From Streptomyces sp. NRRL F-4489 (GTDB lineage: Bacteria > Actinomycetota > Actinomycetes > Streptomycetales > Streptomycetaceae): 26,474 nt of DNA. Made by a program: the position numbers and the translations under genes. The notes beneath the pieces were generated by a model. It did not search any database and had not been told where the DNA came from. It saw nothing but the letters and a program-made list of their open reading frames with translations. Below, in pieces: positions 14,356 through 22,545 of the stretch. The stretch spans positions 1 to 26,474 of the forward strand of contig NZ_LLZI01000285.1 of the NCBI RefSeq assembly GCF_001509485.1, in the 5' to 3' direction. How positions within the stretch are numbered: position 1 is the first letter of the stretch; each line of letters starts with the position of its first letter.

Positions 14356-15384
14356 ATGAGAACCCCCCGAAGCGTATCCCTGTCCCGGCGCGGCATCCTG
14401 GCCGCGGGCGGCGCCGTCGGTATCGGCGCCCTGCTCGCCGCCTGCGGAGGGAGCAAGGACGCCGGGGGCACGGGCGGCGGCGGCAAGGGCGGCCCCTGGT
14501 CGTTCACCGACGACCGGAAGCAGAAGGTCTCGCTCCCGGACACCCCGCACCGCATCGTCGCCTTCACCGGCACCGCCGCGGCCCTGCACGACTTCGGCAT
14601 CGACAAGCAGATCACCGGCGTCTTCGGCCCGACCAAGCTGCCGGACGGCAAGCCCGATCCGCAGGCCGGCGACCTCGACGTCGACAAGGTCACCATCCTC
14701 GGCAACGCCTACAACCAGTTCAACGTCGAGAAGTACGCCGGGCTCGCGCCCGACCTGCTGGTCACCAACATGTACGAGCCGGGCGCGCTGTGGTTCGTCC
14801 CGGACGAGAGCAAGGACAAGATCACCAAGCTCGCCAAGTCGGTGGCCCTGACCGCCTCCCGCAAGCCGCTGGACCACATCATCGGCCGCTACGCCGACCT
14901 CGCCGCGGCCCTCGGCGCCGACCTGAAGGCCAAGAAGGTCACCGACGCCAAGGCCCGCTTCGAGCAGGCCGCCGCCCGGCTGCGCAAGGCCGCCGCAGCC
15001 CACCCGGTCAAGGTCCTGGCCTGCTCCGGCAGCGCCGACCTCTTCTACGCCTCCAACCCCGGCATCAACGCCGACCTGATGTACTTCAAGTCCCTCGGCG
15101 TCGACCTGATCGTCCCCGACCACCTCGACAAGGGCGGCTACTTCGAGAGCCTGAGCTGGGAGAACGCCGACAAGTACAAGGCCGACGTGCTCCTGCTGGA
15201 CAACCGCACCGCCACCCTCCAGCCCAAGGACCTGGCCGCCAAGCCGTCCTGGAACAAGCTCCCCGCCGTCCAGGCCGGCCAGATCACCCCCTGGGCCAGC
15301 GAGCCGCGCTTCTCCTACGCGGGCGCCGCCCCGCTCCTGGAGTCGCTCGCCCAGGCCATCGAGCACGCCAAGAAGGTCAACTGA
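14356..15384 (+). CDS. Siderophore-binding lipoprotein (ABC transporter substrate-binding protein)
   Basis: This 342-residue periplasmic-binding-protein homologue has a signal with SRRGIL (twin Arg 11-12) and a lipobox LAAC with Cys30, so export by Tat and lipid anchoring are likely. After a Gly/Lys linker the FepB/TroA-type fold begins (LPDTPHRIVAFTGTAAALHD, DLLVTNMYEPGALW, VDLIVPDHL, KADVLLLDNRTATLQP). It delivers ferric siderophore to the divergently encoded FecCD importer. With desABCD nearby and shared iron boxes, ferrioxamine is the best guess, and it could be the DesE counterpart. I leave the symbol blank because specificity cannot be read from sequence. The open frame extends upstream of ATG 14356 but through the iron-box region. 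The binding site GAGAGAAG is somewhat distant. Confidence 0.9.
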   Translation: MRTPRSVSLSRRGILAAGGAVGIGALLAACGGSKDAGGTGGGGKGGPWSFTDDRKQKVSLPDTPHRIVAFTGTAAALHDFGIDKQITGVFGPTKLPDGKPDPQAGDLDVDKVTILGNAYNQFNVEKYAGLAPDLLVTNMYEPGALWFVPDESKDKITKLAKSVALTASRKPLDHIIGRYADLAAALGADLKAKKVTDAKARFEQAAARLRKAAAAHPVKVLACSGSADLFYASNPGINADLMYFKSLGVDLIVPDHLDKGGYFESLSWENADKYKADVLLLDNRTATLQPKDLAAKPSWNKLPAVQAGQITPWASEPRFSYAGAAPLLESLAQAIEHAKKVN

Positions 15385-15391
15385 CGCACCG

Positions 15392-15417
15392 CCGGGCCGG
15401 CCGCGGCGCCGGCCCGG
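15392..15417 (+). terminator. Hairpin between the binding-protein and siderophore-interacting genes
   Basis: CCGGGCCGG (15392-15400) pairs exactly with CCGGCCCGG (15409-15417) across an 8-base loop, starting 7 bases after the binding-protein stop. With no T-tract it may be a partial terminator or an mRNA 3'-stabiliser that lowers downstream expression. Confidence 0.4.
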
Positions 15418-15457
15418 TCCGCCCGCCCGCCCCGTTCCCGTCCCGGGAGGTTCCGCA

Positions 15458-16336
15458 ATGACCGCGACCGCCGCCCCCACCACCGCGCCGTTCCGCTTCT
15501 TCGACGTCCAGGTCGCCCGCGTCCGGCGCCTGTGCCCCTCCATGATCCGGATCACCTTCACCGGCGACCGGCTGGACGAACTGGCCTCCGGCGGCCGGGA
15601 CCAGCGCTTCAAGCTGTTCCTCCCGCAGCCGCACCAGACCGCGCCGGTCTTCGAGGACCTCAGCGAGGCGTGGTACACCGCCTGGCGGGCCCAGGACCCC
15701 GCCGAACGGCCGGTGATGCGGTCGTACACCATCCGCGAACAGCGCCACGACCCGGCCGAGTTCGATGTGGACTTCGCGCTGCACGGCGCGGACGGACCGG
15801 CCGCGGCGGGCGGCGGCCCGGCCAGCCGCTGGGCCCTCGCGGCCCGGCCGGGCGACCGGCTGACCGTGCTCGCCCCGGCCGTCGCGGACAACGGCGGCGT
15901 CGACTTCCGGCCGCCGCCCGGCACCGACTGGATCCTGCTGACCGGCGACGAGACCGCCCTGCCGGCCATCGCCGGCATCCTGTCCTGGCTCTCCCCCGGC
16001 ACCACCGCCAAGGTGTGGCTCGAGACCGGCCACCCGGACGACCGGCAGCCGCTGCCGACCTTCGCCGACGCCGAGGTCACCTGGCTGGTCCGCGACCCGG
16101 CGGCGGCCCGCCGCGGCGAACCGGTCCTGGACGCGCTGCGCGCCGCGGACCTGCCGGCCGGCACCCCGTACGCCTGGATCGCCGGCGAGGCCGGCACCGT
16201 CAAGGCGGTGCGCCGGCACCTGGTCGGGGAGCGCGGTTTCGACCGCCGGGCGGTGAAGTTCACCGGCTACTGGCGGCGCGGGGCCAGCGAGGAGGACCTG
16301 CTCGCGGAGCTGACGGCGGCGGCCGGCGGCAAGTGA
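15458..16336 (+). CDS. Siderophore-interacting protein (FAD-dependent ferric-siderophore reductase type)
   Basis: This 292-residue protein has the ViuB/SIP layout. An FAD-binding beta-barrel (about 10-140) carries the flavin motif MRSYTIRE (Arg88, Tyr90, Thr91) and ends at LAARPGDRLTVLAPA. The NAD(P)H/SIP domain then shows WILLTGDETALPAIAGIL, AWIAGEAGTVKAVRRHL and the terminal GYWRRGASEEDL typical of the family. It probably reduces and releases iron from imported ferric siderophore in the cytoplasm. GGGAGG lies about 8 bases before the ATG. It follows the binding protein by 73 bases and likely shares its iron-regulated transcript. It could be the DesF counterpart. Confidence 0.9.
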   Translation: MTATAAPTTAPFRFFDVQVARVRRLCPSMIRITFTGDRLDELASGGRDQRFKLFLPQPHQTAPVFEDLSEAWYTAWRAQDPAERPVMRSYTIREQRHDPAEFDVDFALHGADGPAAAGGGPASRWALAARPGDRLTVLAPAVADNGGVDFRPPPGTDWILLTGDETALPAIAGILSWLSPGTTAKVWLETGHPDDRQPLPTFADAEVTWLVRDPAAARRGEPVLDALRAADLPAGTPYAWIAGEAGTVKAVRRHLVGERGFDRRAVKFTGYWRRGASEEDLLAELTAAAGGK

Positions 16337-16352
16337 GCCACCGCCCCGGCAC

Positions 16353-16388
16353 GGGCCCGCGAGCCGCCATCCGGCCGCCCGCGGGCCC
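16353..16388. terminator. Candidate hairpin terminator after the siderophore-interacting gene
   Basis: GGGCCCGCG (16353-16361) is mirrored by CGCGGGCCC (16380-16388) with an 18-base loop, 17 bases after the stop codon. The next gene is convergent, so a terminator is expected here. There is no T-tract. Confidence 0.4.
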
Positions 16389-16400
16389 CTCGCGCCTACC

Positions 16401-16434
16401 TGACGAAGCGTCACACAGAGTTGACGCAGCGTCA
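16401..16434. repeat. Two tandem 13-bp palindromes (TGACG-NAG-CGTCA)
   Basis: TGACGAAGCGTCA (16401-16413) and TGACGCAGCGTCA (16422-16434) differ by one base in the spacer and are 21 bases centre to centre, two helical turns. The second copy includes the stop codon of the HAD gene. They may be a protein-binding site or alternative short terminator stems. Confidence 0.6.
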
Positions 16435-17481
16435 GAAGCCAAGCCGCCGCAGCGCCTTCCCCGCCTCCGCCGCGCACTGCCCGTCCCCCGCCGCGCTCCA
16501 GGCCGCCGCGCACAGCGCGCGCAGCCCGTCCAGCGGCTCCCCCGCGCCGTCCAGCACCAGCTCCGCCCCGGCCGCCTCGGCGCGCCAGCCGCCGCACCGG
16601 AAGCCGGTGCCGTCCCCGGTCACCTCCGGCTGCGGCGCCAGCAGTCCGCGCAGGTCGGCGGCCACGTACGTCGGCCGGTGCTGGGGCGGCGCGGCCAGCA
16701 GCTCGGCGGGGGTGGTGACGCCGGTGAGCACCAGCAGGGAGTCCACCCCGCCGTTCCAGGCGCCCTCGATATCGGTGTCGAGCCGGTCCCCGACCACCAG
16801 CGGCCGCCGGGCGCCGGTGCGCAGCACGGTCTCCCGGTGCATCGGCGGCAGCGGCTTGCCCGCGACCTGCGGAGAGCCGCCGGCGGCGATCCGCACCACC
16901 TCCACCAGCGCGCCGTTGCCCGGCGCGATCCCGCGCTCCTTGGGGATGGTCAGGTCGGTGTTGGACGCGAACCACGGCACCCCGCGCTGCACCGCGTACG
17001 CGGCCTCCGCCAGCGCCGCCCAGTCCAGCGCCGGGTCGTAGCCCTGGACCACCGCCGCCGGATCCTCGTCCGCCGAATCCACCGGTACGAGCCCGCGCTC
17101 GCGCAGCGCCACCCGCAGCCCCTCGCCGCCGATCGCCAGCACCCGGGAGCCGGCCGGCACCTGCTCGGCGATCAGCCGGGCCACCGCCTGCGCGGAGGTG
17201 ATCACCTCCGCCGCTTCCGTGGGCAGACCGAATCCGGACAGCTGGCCGGCCACCGCCTCCGGCGTCCGGGCCGCGTTGTTGGTCACGTACGCCAGCCGCA
17301 TCCCGCCGTCCCGCGCCGTGGTCAGCGACGCCACGGCGTGCGCGATGGCCTGCCCGCCGGCGTAGACCACCCCGTCCAGATCCAGCAGCGCCGTGTCGTA
17401 CGCCGCGCTGAGCGCGCGCTCGCACCCGGCGGGCCGGTGCCGTCCGCCGCCGTCCGCGCCGGTGCGCCTCGACTCGTTCAT
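16432..17481 (-). CDS. HAD-IIA family hydrolase (NagD/phosphoglycolate phosphatase-like)
   Basis: This 349-residue protein starts at ATG 17481, with GAGGAG upstream. The open frame extends further but that part is non-homologous. HAD motif I is LLDLDGVVYAGG, with the nucleophile Asp34 and acid Asp36. Motif II is YVTNNAAR (Thr67). The class IIA C2 cap includes GYDPALDWAALAEAAYAVQR and WFASNTDLTIPKERG. The motif III Lys lies in AGKPLPPMH, and motif IV is VVGDRLDTDIEGAWNGGVDSLLVLTGV. It is about 70-80 residues longer than minimal family members because of a C-terminal extension (after about residue 275). It should dephosphorylate a small metabolite. The substrate is unknown and no link to siderophore metabolism is established. 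Confidence 0.88.
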   Translation of the reverse strand: MNESRRTGADGGGRHRPAGCERALSAAYDTALLDLDGVVYAGGQAIAHAVASLTTARDGGMRLAYVTNNAARTPEAVAGQLSGFGLPTEAAEVITSAQAVARLIAEQVPAGSRVLAIGGEGLRVALRERGLVPVDSADEDPAAVVQGYDPALDWAALAEAAYAVQRGVPWFASNTDLTIPKERGIAPGNGALVEVVRIAAGGSPQVAGKPLPPMHRETVLRTGARRPLVVGDRLDTDIEGAWNGGVDSLLVLTGVTTPAELLAAPPQHRPTYVAADLRGLLAPQPEVTGDGTGFRCGGWRAEAAGAELVLDGAGEPLDGLRALCAAAWSAAGDGQCAAEAGKALRRLGF

Positions 17482-17633
17482 CCCGTCCTGCTCCTCGCTC
17501 GTTGCCGGCCCGCGGCGGGCGCCGCACGGCCGCGCCCGGCGCCCGGGGCGGGCCCGTCCGCCGCCGCGCGGCCACCGCTGATTACGGCCGTTTCCGGCCG
17601 CTCCCCCGATCATCCCGCACGCCGTTGTCGGCA

Positions 17634-17639
17634 TAGCAT
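17634..17639 (+). promoter_or_regulatory. Candidate -10 box of a leaderless promoter for the DUF1015 gene
   Basis: TAGCAT ends 6 bases before the ATG at 17646, and there is no Shine-Dalgarno sequence. The spacing is the same as for the TetR and PucR genes. Confidence 0.4.
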
Positions 17640-17645
17640 TCTTCA

Positions 17646-18911
17646 ATGACCAGTACCGACGGCCTCCGCCTCCTCCCGTTCCGCGGCCTGCGCTACGCCC
17701 CGGAACGGGTCAGCAGCCTCACCGCGGTCACCTCCCCGCCGTACGACGTCGTGGTCCGCCCGGAGGAGGTCCGGGAGTTGGAGACCTCGGACCCGTACAA
17801 CATCGTCCGGCTGATCCTGCCGCACACCGCCGATCCGGCCGCCCGCCACCGCCAGGCCGCCGACACCCTGCGGCGCTGGCGGGACGAGGGAATCCTCACA
17901 CCGGATCCGGAGCCCGCGCTCTACGTCTACGAGCAGCGCGGCGGCGGCGTCCTGCAGCGCGGGCTGATCGGCGCGCTGCGGCTGGACGGGCCGGTGCTGC
18001 CGCACGAGGACGTGATCCCGGAGGTCGTCGCGGACCGGGCCGCGCTGATGGGCGCCGCGGCCGCCAACTTCGAGCCGCTGCTGCTGTCGTACCGCGGCCA
18101 GGGCGCGGGCAACGGCGCGACCGCGGTCATCGAACGCGCGGTCCAGGGGCCGCCGCTGCTGGCCACCACCACCGAGGACGGTTTCGCGCACCGGCTGTGG
18201 GCGGTCACCGACCCGGCGGAGCTGGCCGCCGTGGACGCCGATCTGGCCACCCGGCGGGCGCTGATCGCCGACGGCCACCACCGCTGGGCGACGTACCGGC
18301 GGCTGTACGAGCAGCGGCCGGACGCCGGCCCCGGCTCCCCCTGGGCGTCCGGGCTGGTGCTGCTGGTCGACACCGCCCGCTATCCACTCCAGGTCCGGGC
18401 CATCCACCGGGTGCTGCCGCACCTTCCGGCCGCCAAGGCGCTGGCGGACGTGGCCGGCGCGTTCCGGGCCCGGCGGCTGCCGGCCGAGCTGCCGGCCGCC
18501 CTGGAGGCGCTGGCGGAGGCGCCCGGCACCGCGTTCGTGCTCTCCGGCGGCCCGGACTCCTTCCACCTCCTGGACCGCCCCGACCCCGGTCTGCTGGACC
18601 GGGCGATCCGCGCCGACCGGCCCGAGGCGTGGCGGCGGCTGGACGCCACCGTGCTGCACTCCGTCCTGCTGGACGAGGTCTGGCGGATCCCCGACCGCCC
18701 GGCCGACATCGGCTATCTGCACCACGCGGAGGCGGCCGTGGCGCAGGCCGCCCGGCACGGCGGCACGGCCGTCCTGATGCGCGCCACTTCAGAAGAGACG
18801 GTCCGTCAACTCGCCGAGCAGGGCGTGACGATGCCCCGCAAGTCCACCTCCTTCGGCCCGAAGCCGGCGACCGGGCTGGTGCTGCGGACCCTGGACGACG
18901 AAGGGAGCTGA
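17646..18911 (+). CDS. DUF1015 family protein, function unknown
   Basis: This 421-residue protein matches the DUF1015 family over its length. The opening PFRGLRYAPERV, the VTSPPYDVV block, the DPYNIVRLILP block and the motif ADGHHRWATY (residues 208-217) are characteristic. The family is widespread in bacteria and has no firmly established activity that I know of. The invariant Gly-His-His-Arg suggests a catalytic or nucleotide/phosphate site, but that is inference. There is no signal peptide or membrane segment, so it is cytoplasmic. It diverges from the HAD gene, and its stop lies 43 bases before the iron box of desA with no obvious terminator, so read-through into desABCD is possible. Confidence 0.85.
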   Translation: MTSTDGLRLLPFRGLRYAPERVSSLTAVTSPPYDVVVRPEEVRELETSDPYNIVRLILPHTADPAARHRQAADTLRRWRDEGILTPDPEPALYVYEQRGGGVLQRGLIGALRLDGPVLPHEDVIPEVVADRAALMGAAAANFEPLLLSYRGQGAGNGATAVIERAVQGPPLLATTTEDGFAHRLWAVTDPAELAAVDADLATRRALIADGHHRWATYRRLYEQRPDAGPGSPWASGLVLLVDTARYPLQVRAIHRVLPHLPAAKALADVAGAFRARRLPAELPAALEALAEAPGTAFVLSGGPDSFHLLDRPDPGLLDRAIRADRPEAWRRLDATVLHSVLLDEVWRIPDRPADIGYLHHAEAAVAQAARHGGTAVLMRATSEETVRQLAEQGVTMPRKSTSFGPKPATGLVLRTLDDEGS

Positions 18912-18954
18912 CCGGCCCGGCGGATCGCGCCCCCGCCCCCACCCGGCGACACAG

Positions 18955-18973
18955 TTAGGTTAGGCTTACCTCA
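18955..18973. promoter_or_regulatory. Iron box (DmdR/IdeR/DtxR-type operator) of the des operon
   Basis: TTAGGTTAGGCTTACCTCA matches the 19-bp consensus at 17 positions by my count, a better match than the importer box. It is 88 bases before the desA start. By established knowledge of streptomycete DmdR1, the Fe(II)-loaded repressor binds here and shuts off desferrioxamine synthesis in iron-replete cells. Confidence 0.9.
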
Positions 18974-19061
18974 CTGCGTCACCGGGCGGGTCTCCCTGCC
19001 CCTGTGCGCACCTCCGCACCTGCACAGGACGCGGTCAACCCCGCACCAGGGAGGGCACTTC

Positions 19062-20615
19062 ATGAGTCTCCTCGCGCACTCCGCCGAGGACCCGGCCGAC
19101 AGCCGCACCCATCTCCTCAACCACCGCACCGCCGACCGCTACCGCGCCGCCGTCACCGAGAGCGTCACGCGCGTCAGCGACCGCATCGCCACCACCGAAC
19201 GCCCCTTCACCGGCGTCTCCGTGGACGACCTGGCCCCCGCCGTCGCCGCCGTCGACCTCGACACCCCGCTGCACGACCCGGCCGCCGCGCTCGACGAACT
19301 GGAGCACCTCTACCTCCGCGACGCGGTCTACTTCCACCACCCGCGCTACCTCGCGCACCTCAACTGCCCCGTGGTGATCCCCGCACTCGTCGGCGAGGCG
19401 GTGCTCTCCGCCGTCAACTCCTCCCTGGACACCTGGGACCAGAGCGCCGGCGGCACCCTCATCGAACGCCGCCTGATCGACTGGACCGCCGCCCGGATCG
19501 GCCTCGGCGAGCACGCCGACGGCGTCTTCACCAGCGGCGGCAGCCAGTCCAACCTCCAGGCCATGCTGCTGGCCCGGGACGAGACCGTCCACCGCGAACT
19601 GACCGGCCCCGACGCCCCCGAGGGCGCCCGCCGGGCCGACCTCCTCCCCCGGCTGCGTATCTTCGCCTCCGCCGCCGGCCACTTCAGCATCCGCAAGTCC
19701 GCCACCCTGCTCGGCCTGGACGCGGACGCCGTGATCGCCGTCCCGGTCGACGCGGAGAAGCGGATGCGCGCCGACGCGCTCGCCGACGGACTCGCCCGCT
19801 GCCGGCGCGACGGCCTGATACCCATGGCGGTCGTCGCCACCGCCGGCACCACCGACTTCGGCTCCCTCGACCCGCTCCCGGAGATCGCCGACCTGGCCGC
19901 CCGGTACGGCGCCTGGATGCACGTGGACGCCGCCTACGGCTGCGGACTGCTGGTCTCCCGCCGCCGCGAACTGCTGACCGGCATCGAACGCGCCGACTCG
20001 GTGACCGTCGACTACCACAAGTCCTTCTTCCAGCCGGTCAGTTCCAGCGCCGTGCTGGTCCGCGACCGCGCCACCCTCCGGCACGCCACGTACCACGCCG
20101 ACTACCTCAACCCCCGCCGGATGGCCGAGGCCCGGATCCCCAACCAGGTCGACAAATCGCTCCAGACCACCCGCCGCTTCGACGCCCTCAAACTCTGGCT
20201 GACCCTGCGCGTCATGGGCGCCCACGGCATCGGCGAACTCTTCGACGCGGTCATCGACCGCGCCGCCGACGCCTGGAAGCTGCTCCACGACGACCCGCGC
20301 TTCGACGTCGTCGTCCAGCCCACCCTGAGCACCCTGGTCTTCCGCTACCTCCCCGGCGGCGCCCAGGACCCCGACCCCGACCTCACCGACCGGGTCAATC
20401 TGCACGCCCGCGAAGCCCTCTTCGCCTCCGGTGACGCCATCGTCGCGGGCACCACCGTCGACGGCCGCCACTACCTGAAGTTCACCCTGCTCAACCCCGA
20501 GACCACCCTCGACGACATCGCCACCGTCCTGGACCTCATCGCCGAGCACGCCGGCCGCTTCCTCGCCGGACAGGCCGCACCCGGGCGGCCCACCCCGGCC
20601 CTCACCACCCGCTGA
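19062..20615 (+). CDS. desA: Lysine decarboxylase DesA (desferrioxamine biosynthesis)
   Basis: This is the first desferrioxamine enzyme. It is a PLP-dependent group II decarboxylase that converts L-lysine to cadaverine. The protein is 517 residues. The family core includes [49 protein letters not shown] and [12 protein letters not shown], where the Asp contacts the PLP ring nitrogen. [12 protein letters not shown] follows, with Lys320 as the Schiff-base lysine. GGGAGGG lies 8-9 bases before the ATG. It is the first gene of desABCD, with an 88-base leader after the iron box, and desB starts 35 bases after the stop. The family includes DABA and aromatic decarboxylases, but the desBCD context makes lysine the clear choice. 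Confidence 0.95.
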   Translation: MSLLAHSAEDPADSRTHLLNHRTADRYRAAVTESVTRVSDRIATTERPFTGVSVDDLAPAVAAVDLDTPLHDPAAALDELEHLYLRDAVYFHHPRYLAHLNCPVVIPALVGEAVLSAVNSSLDTWDQSAGGTLIERRLIDWTAARIGLGEHADGVFTSGGSQSNLQAMLLARDETVHRELTGPDAPEGARRADLLPRLRIFASAAGHFSIRKSATLLGLDADAVIAVPVDAEKRMRADALADGLARCRRDGLIPMAVVATAGTTDFGSLDPLPEIADLAARYGAWMHVDAAYGCGLLVSRRRELLTGIERADSVTVDYHKSFFQPVSSSAVLVRDRATLRHATYHADYLNPRRMAEARIPNQVDKSLQTTRRFDALKLWLTLRVMGAHGIGELFDAVIDRAADAWKLLHDDPRFDVVVQPTLSTLVFRYLPGGAQDPDPDLTDRVNLHAREALFASGDAIVAGTTVDGRHYLKFTLLNPETTLDDIATVLDLIAEHAGRFLAGQAAPGRPTPALTTR

Positions 20616-20650
20616 CCTCCACCGACCGACCATCGACCGGAGAACACCTC

Positions 20651-21976
20651 GTGACCGTCCCCCACGACACCCCCTACGACTTCGTCGCCATCGGACTCGG
20701 CCCCTTCAACCTCGGCCTGGCCTGCCTGACCGCCCCCATCGGCGAGCTGAACGGCCTCTTCCTCGACGACAAGCCGGCCTTCGACTGGCACCCCGGCATG
20801 ATGCTGGAGAGCAGCCACCTCCAAGTGCCGTTCATGGCCGACCTGGTCACCCTCGCCGACCCCACCTCGCCCTTCTCCTTCCTCAACTACCTCAAGGAAT
20901 CGGGCCGGATCTACTCGTTCTACATCCGCGAGAGCTTCTATCCGCTGCGCGCCGAGTTCAACGACTACTGCCGCTGGGCGGCCGGCAAGCTCGACACCGT
21001 CCGCTTCTCGCACACCGTCACCGCCGTCGAGTACGACGAGACCGCCGAGGTCTACGTCATCCACGCCGACCACCGCGGCGAACACCGCACCTTCCGGGCC
21101 CGCCGCCTCGTCCTCGGCACCGGCACCCCGCCCCACCTTCCCGACGCCTGCCAGGGCCTCGGCGGCGACCTGCTGCACAACGCCGGCTACCTCGACGCCA
21201 AGCCCGCCCTCCAGGCCAAGGACAGCATCACCGTCATCGGCAGCGGCCAGAGCGCCGCCGAGATCTACTACGACCTCCTCCAGGACATCGACGCCCACGG
21301 CTACCACCTGACCTGGGCCACCCGCTCCCCCCGCTTCTTCCCGCTCGAATACACCAAGCTCACCCTGGAGATGACCTCCCCGGAGTACGTGGACTACTTC
21401 CACGCCCTTCCGCCAGCCACCCGCGACCGGCTCAACGCCTCCCAGAAGCACCTCTACAAGGGCATCGACTCCGAGCTGATCAACGACATCTTCGACCTGC
21501 TCTACCAGAAGCGCCTGGCCGGCCCGGTCCGCACCCGCCTGCTCACCAACTCCGCGCTCACCGACGCCCGTTACGACGAGGCCACCGGCACGTACACCCT
21601 CGGCCTGCGCCAGGAGGAGCAGGGCCGCGACTACACCCTCACCACCCAGGGCCTGGTCCTCGCCACCGGCTACCGCTACCGCGTTCCGGCCTTCCTCGAC
21701 CCCATCCGCGACCGCATCGCCTGGGACGACGCCGGCCGCTACGACGTCGCCCGCAACTACAGCATCGACACCACCGGCCACGGCATCTTCGTGCAGAACG
21801 CCGAGCTGCACACCCACGGCTTCGTCACCCCCGACCTCGGCATGGCCGCGTACCGCAACTCCTGCATCATCCGGGAGCTGCTCGGCCGCGAGCACTACCC
21901 GGTCGAAAAGGCCATCGCCTTCCAGGAGTTCGCCGCCCCGGCCGGCCCGCACCACCCGATGGAGATATCCGCATGA
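20651..21976 (+). CDS. desB: Cadaverine N-monooxygenase DesB
   Basis: This 441-residue flavin-dependent N-hydroxylating monooxygenase of the IucD/PvdA/SidA family should hydroxylate cadaverine to N-hydroxycadaverine using FAD, NADPH and O2. The FAD-binding motif is [14 protein letters not shown] at the N-terminus. The conserved [20 protein letters not shown] block follows. The NADPH motif is [16 protein letters not shown]. The C-terminal segment [13 protein letters not shown] contains the ATGY motif of the family. The GTG start has GGAG about 8-9 bases upstream. Its stop overlaps the desC start as ATGA. Confidence 0.95.
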   Translation: MTVPHDTPYDFVAIGLGPFNLGLACLTAPIGELNGLFLDDKPAFDWHPGMMLESSHLQVPFMADLVTLADPTSPFSFLNYLKESGRIYSFYIRESFYPLRAEFNDYCRWAAGKLDTVRFSHTVTAVEYDETAEVYVIHADHRGEHRTFRARRLVLGTGTPPHLPDACQGLGGDLLHNAGYLDAKPALQAKDSITVIGSGQSAAEIYYDLLQDIDAHGYHLTWATRSPRFFPLEYTKLTLEMTSPEYVDYFHALPPATRDRLNASQKHLYKGIDSELINDIFDLLYQKRLAGPVRTRLLTNSALTDARYDEATGTYTLGLRQEEQGRDYTLTTQGLVLATGYRYRVPAFLDPIRDRIAWDDAGRYDVARNYSIDTTGHGIFVQNAELHTHGFVTPDLGMAAYRNSCIIRELLGREHYPVEKAIAFQEFAAPAGPHHPMEISA

Positions 21977-22545
21977 GCGCCGCCCCCGTCTTCACCCGCA
22001 CCGACCCCGCGCTGGGGGAGTTCGCCCTGCGGCCCGTCGACCCCGCCGCCGACGCCCCCGTCCTCCACCGGTGGGTCACCCACCCCAAGGCCGTCTTCTG
22101 GCTGATGCAGGACTGCGATCTGCCCGCCGTCGAGAAGGAGTTCGCCCGGATCGGCGCCGACCCGTACCACGACGCCTTCCTCGGCCTGCACAACGGCACC
22201 CCGGCCTTCCTCATGGAACGCTACGACCCCGCGCACCGCGAACTGGTCGGCATCCACCCCGCCCGCCCCGGCGACATCGGCATGCACTTCCTCACCGCGC
22301 CCACCGCCGAACCCCTCCACGGCTTCACCCGCGCGGTCCTGGTCACCGTCATGGAGATGCTCTTCGCCGACCCCGGCGTCCAGCGGGTGGTGGTCGAACC
22401 CGACACCCGCAACACCGCCGTCCACGCCCTGAACAAGGCCGTCGGCTTCGAGATCGTCCGCACCGTCTCGCTGCCCTCCAAGGACGCCTACCTCAGCACC
22501 TGCACCCGCGACCAGTTCCTGGCCACCCGAGGAGACCGCCGATGA
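21973..22545 (+). CDS. desC: N-hydroxycadaverine acyltransferase DesC
   Basis: This 190-residue GNAT-fold acyltransferase of the IucB/RhbD type transfers succinyl (or acetyl) from CoA to N-hydroxycadaverine to make the hydroxamate building block. Visible family features are the N-terminal [20 protein letters not shown], the [11 protein letters not shown] strand-turn and [25 protein letters not shown], the acetyl-CoA pyrophosphate-binding end of the domain. The length is typical. ATG overlaps the desB stop by 4 bases and its own stop overlaps the desD ATG by 4 bases, so translation of desB-desC-desD is coupled. Acyl-CoA choice cannot be read from sequence. Confidence 0.93.
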   Translation: MSAAPVFTRTDPALGEFALRPVDPAADAPVLHRWVTHPKAVFWLMQDCDLPAVEKEFARIGADPYHDAFLGLHNGTPAFLMERYDPAHRELVGIHPARPGDIGMHFLTAPTAEPLHGFTRAVLVTVMEMLFADPGVQRVVVEPDTRNTAVHALNKAVGFEIVRTVSLPSKDAYLSTCTRDQFLATRGDRR

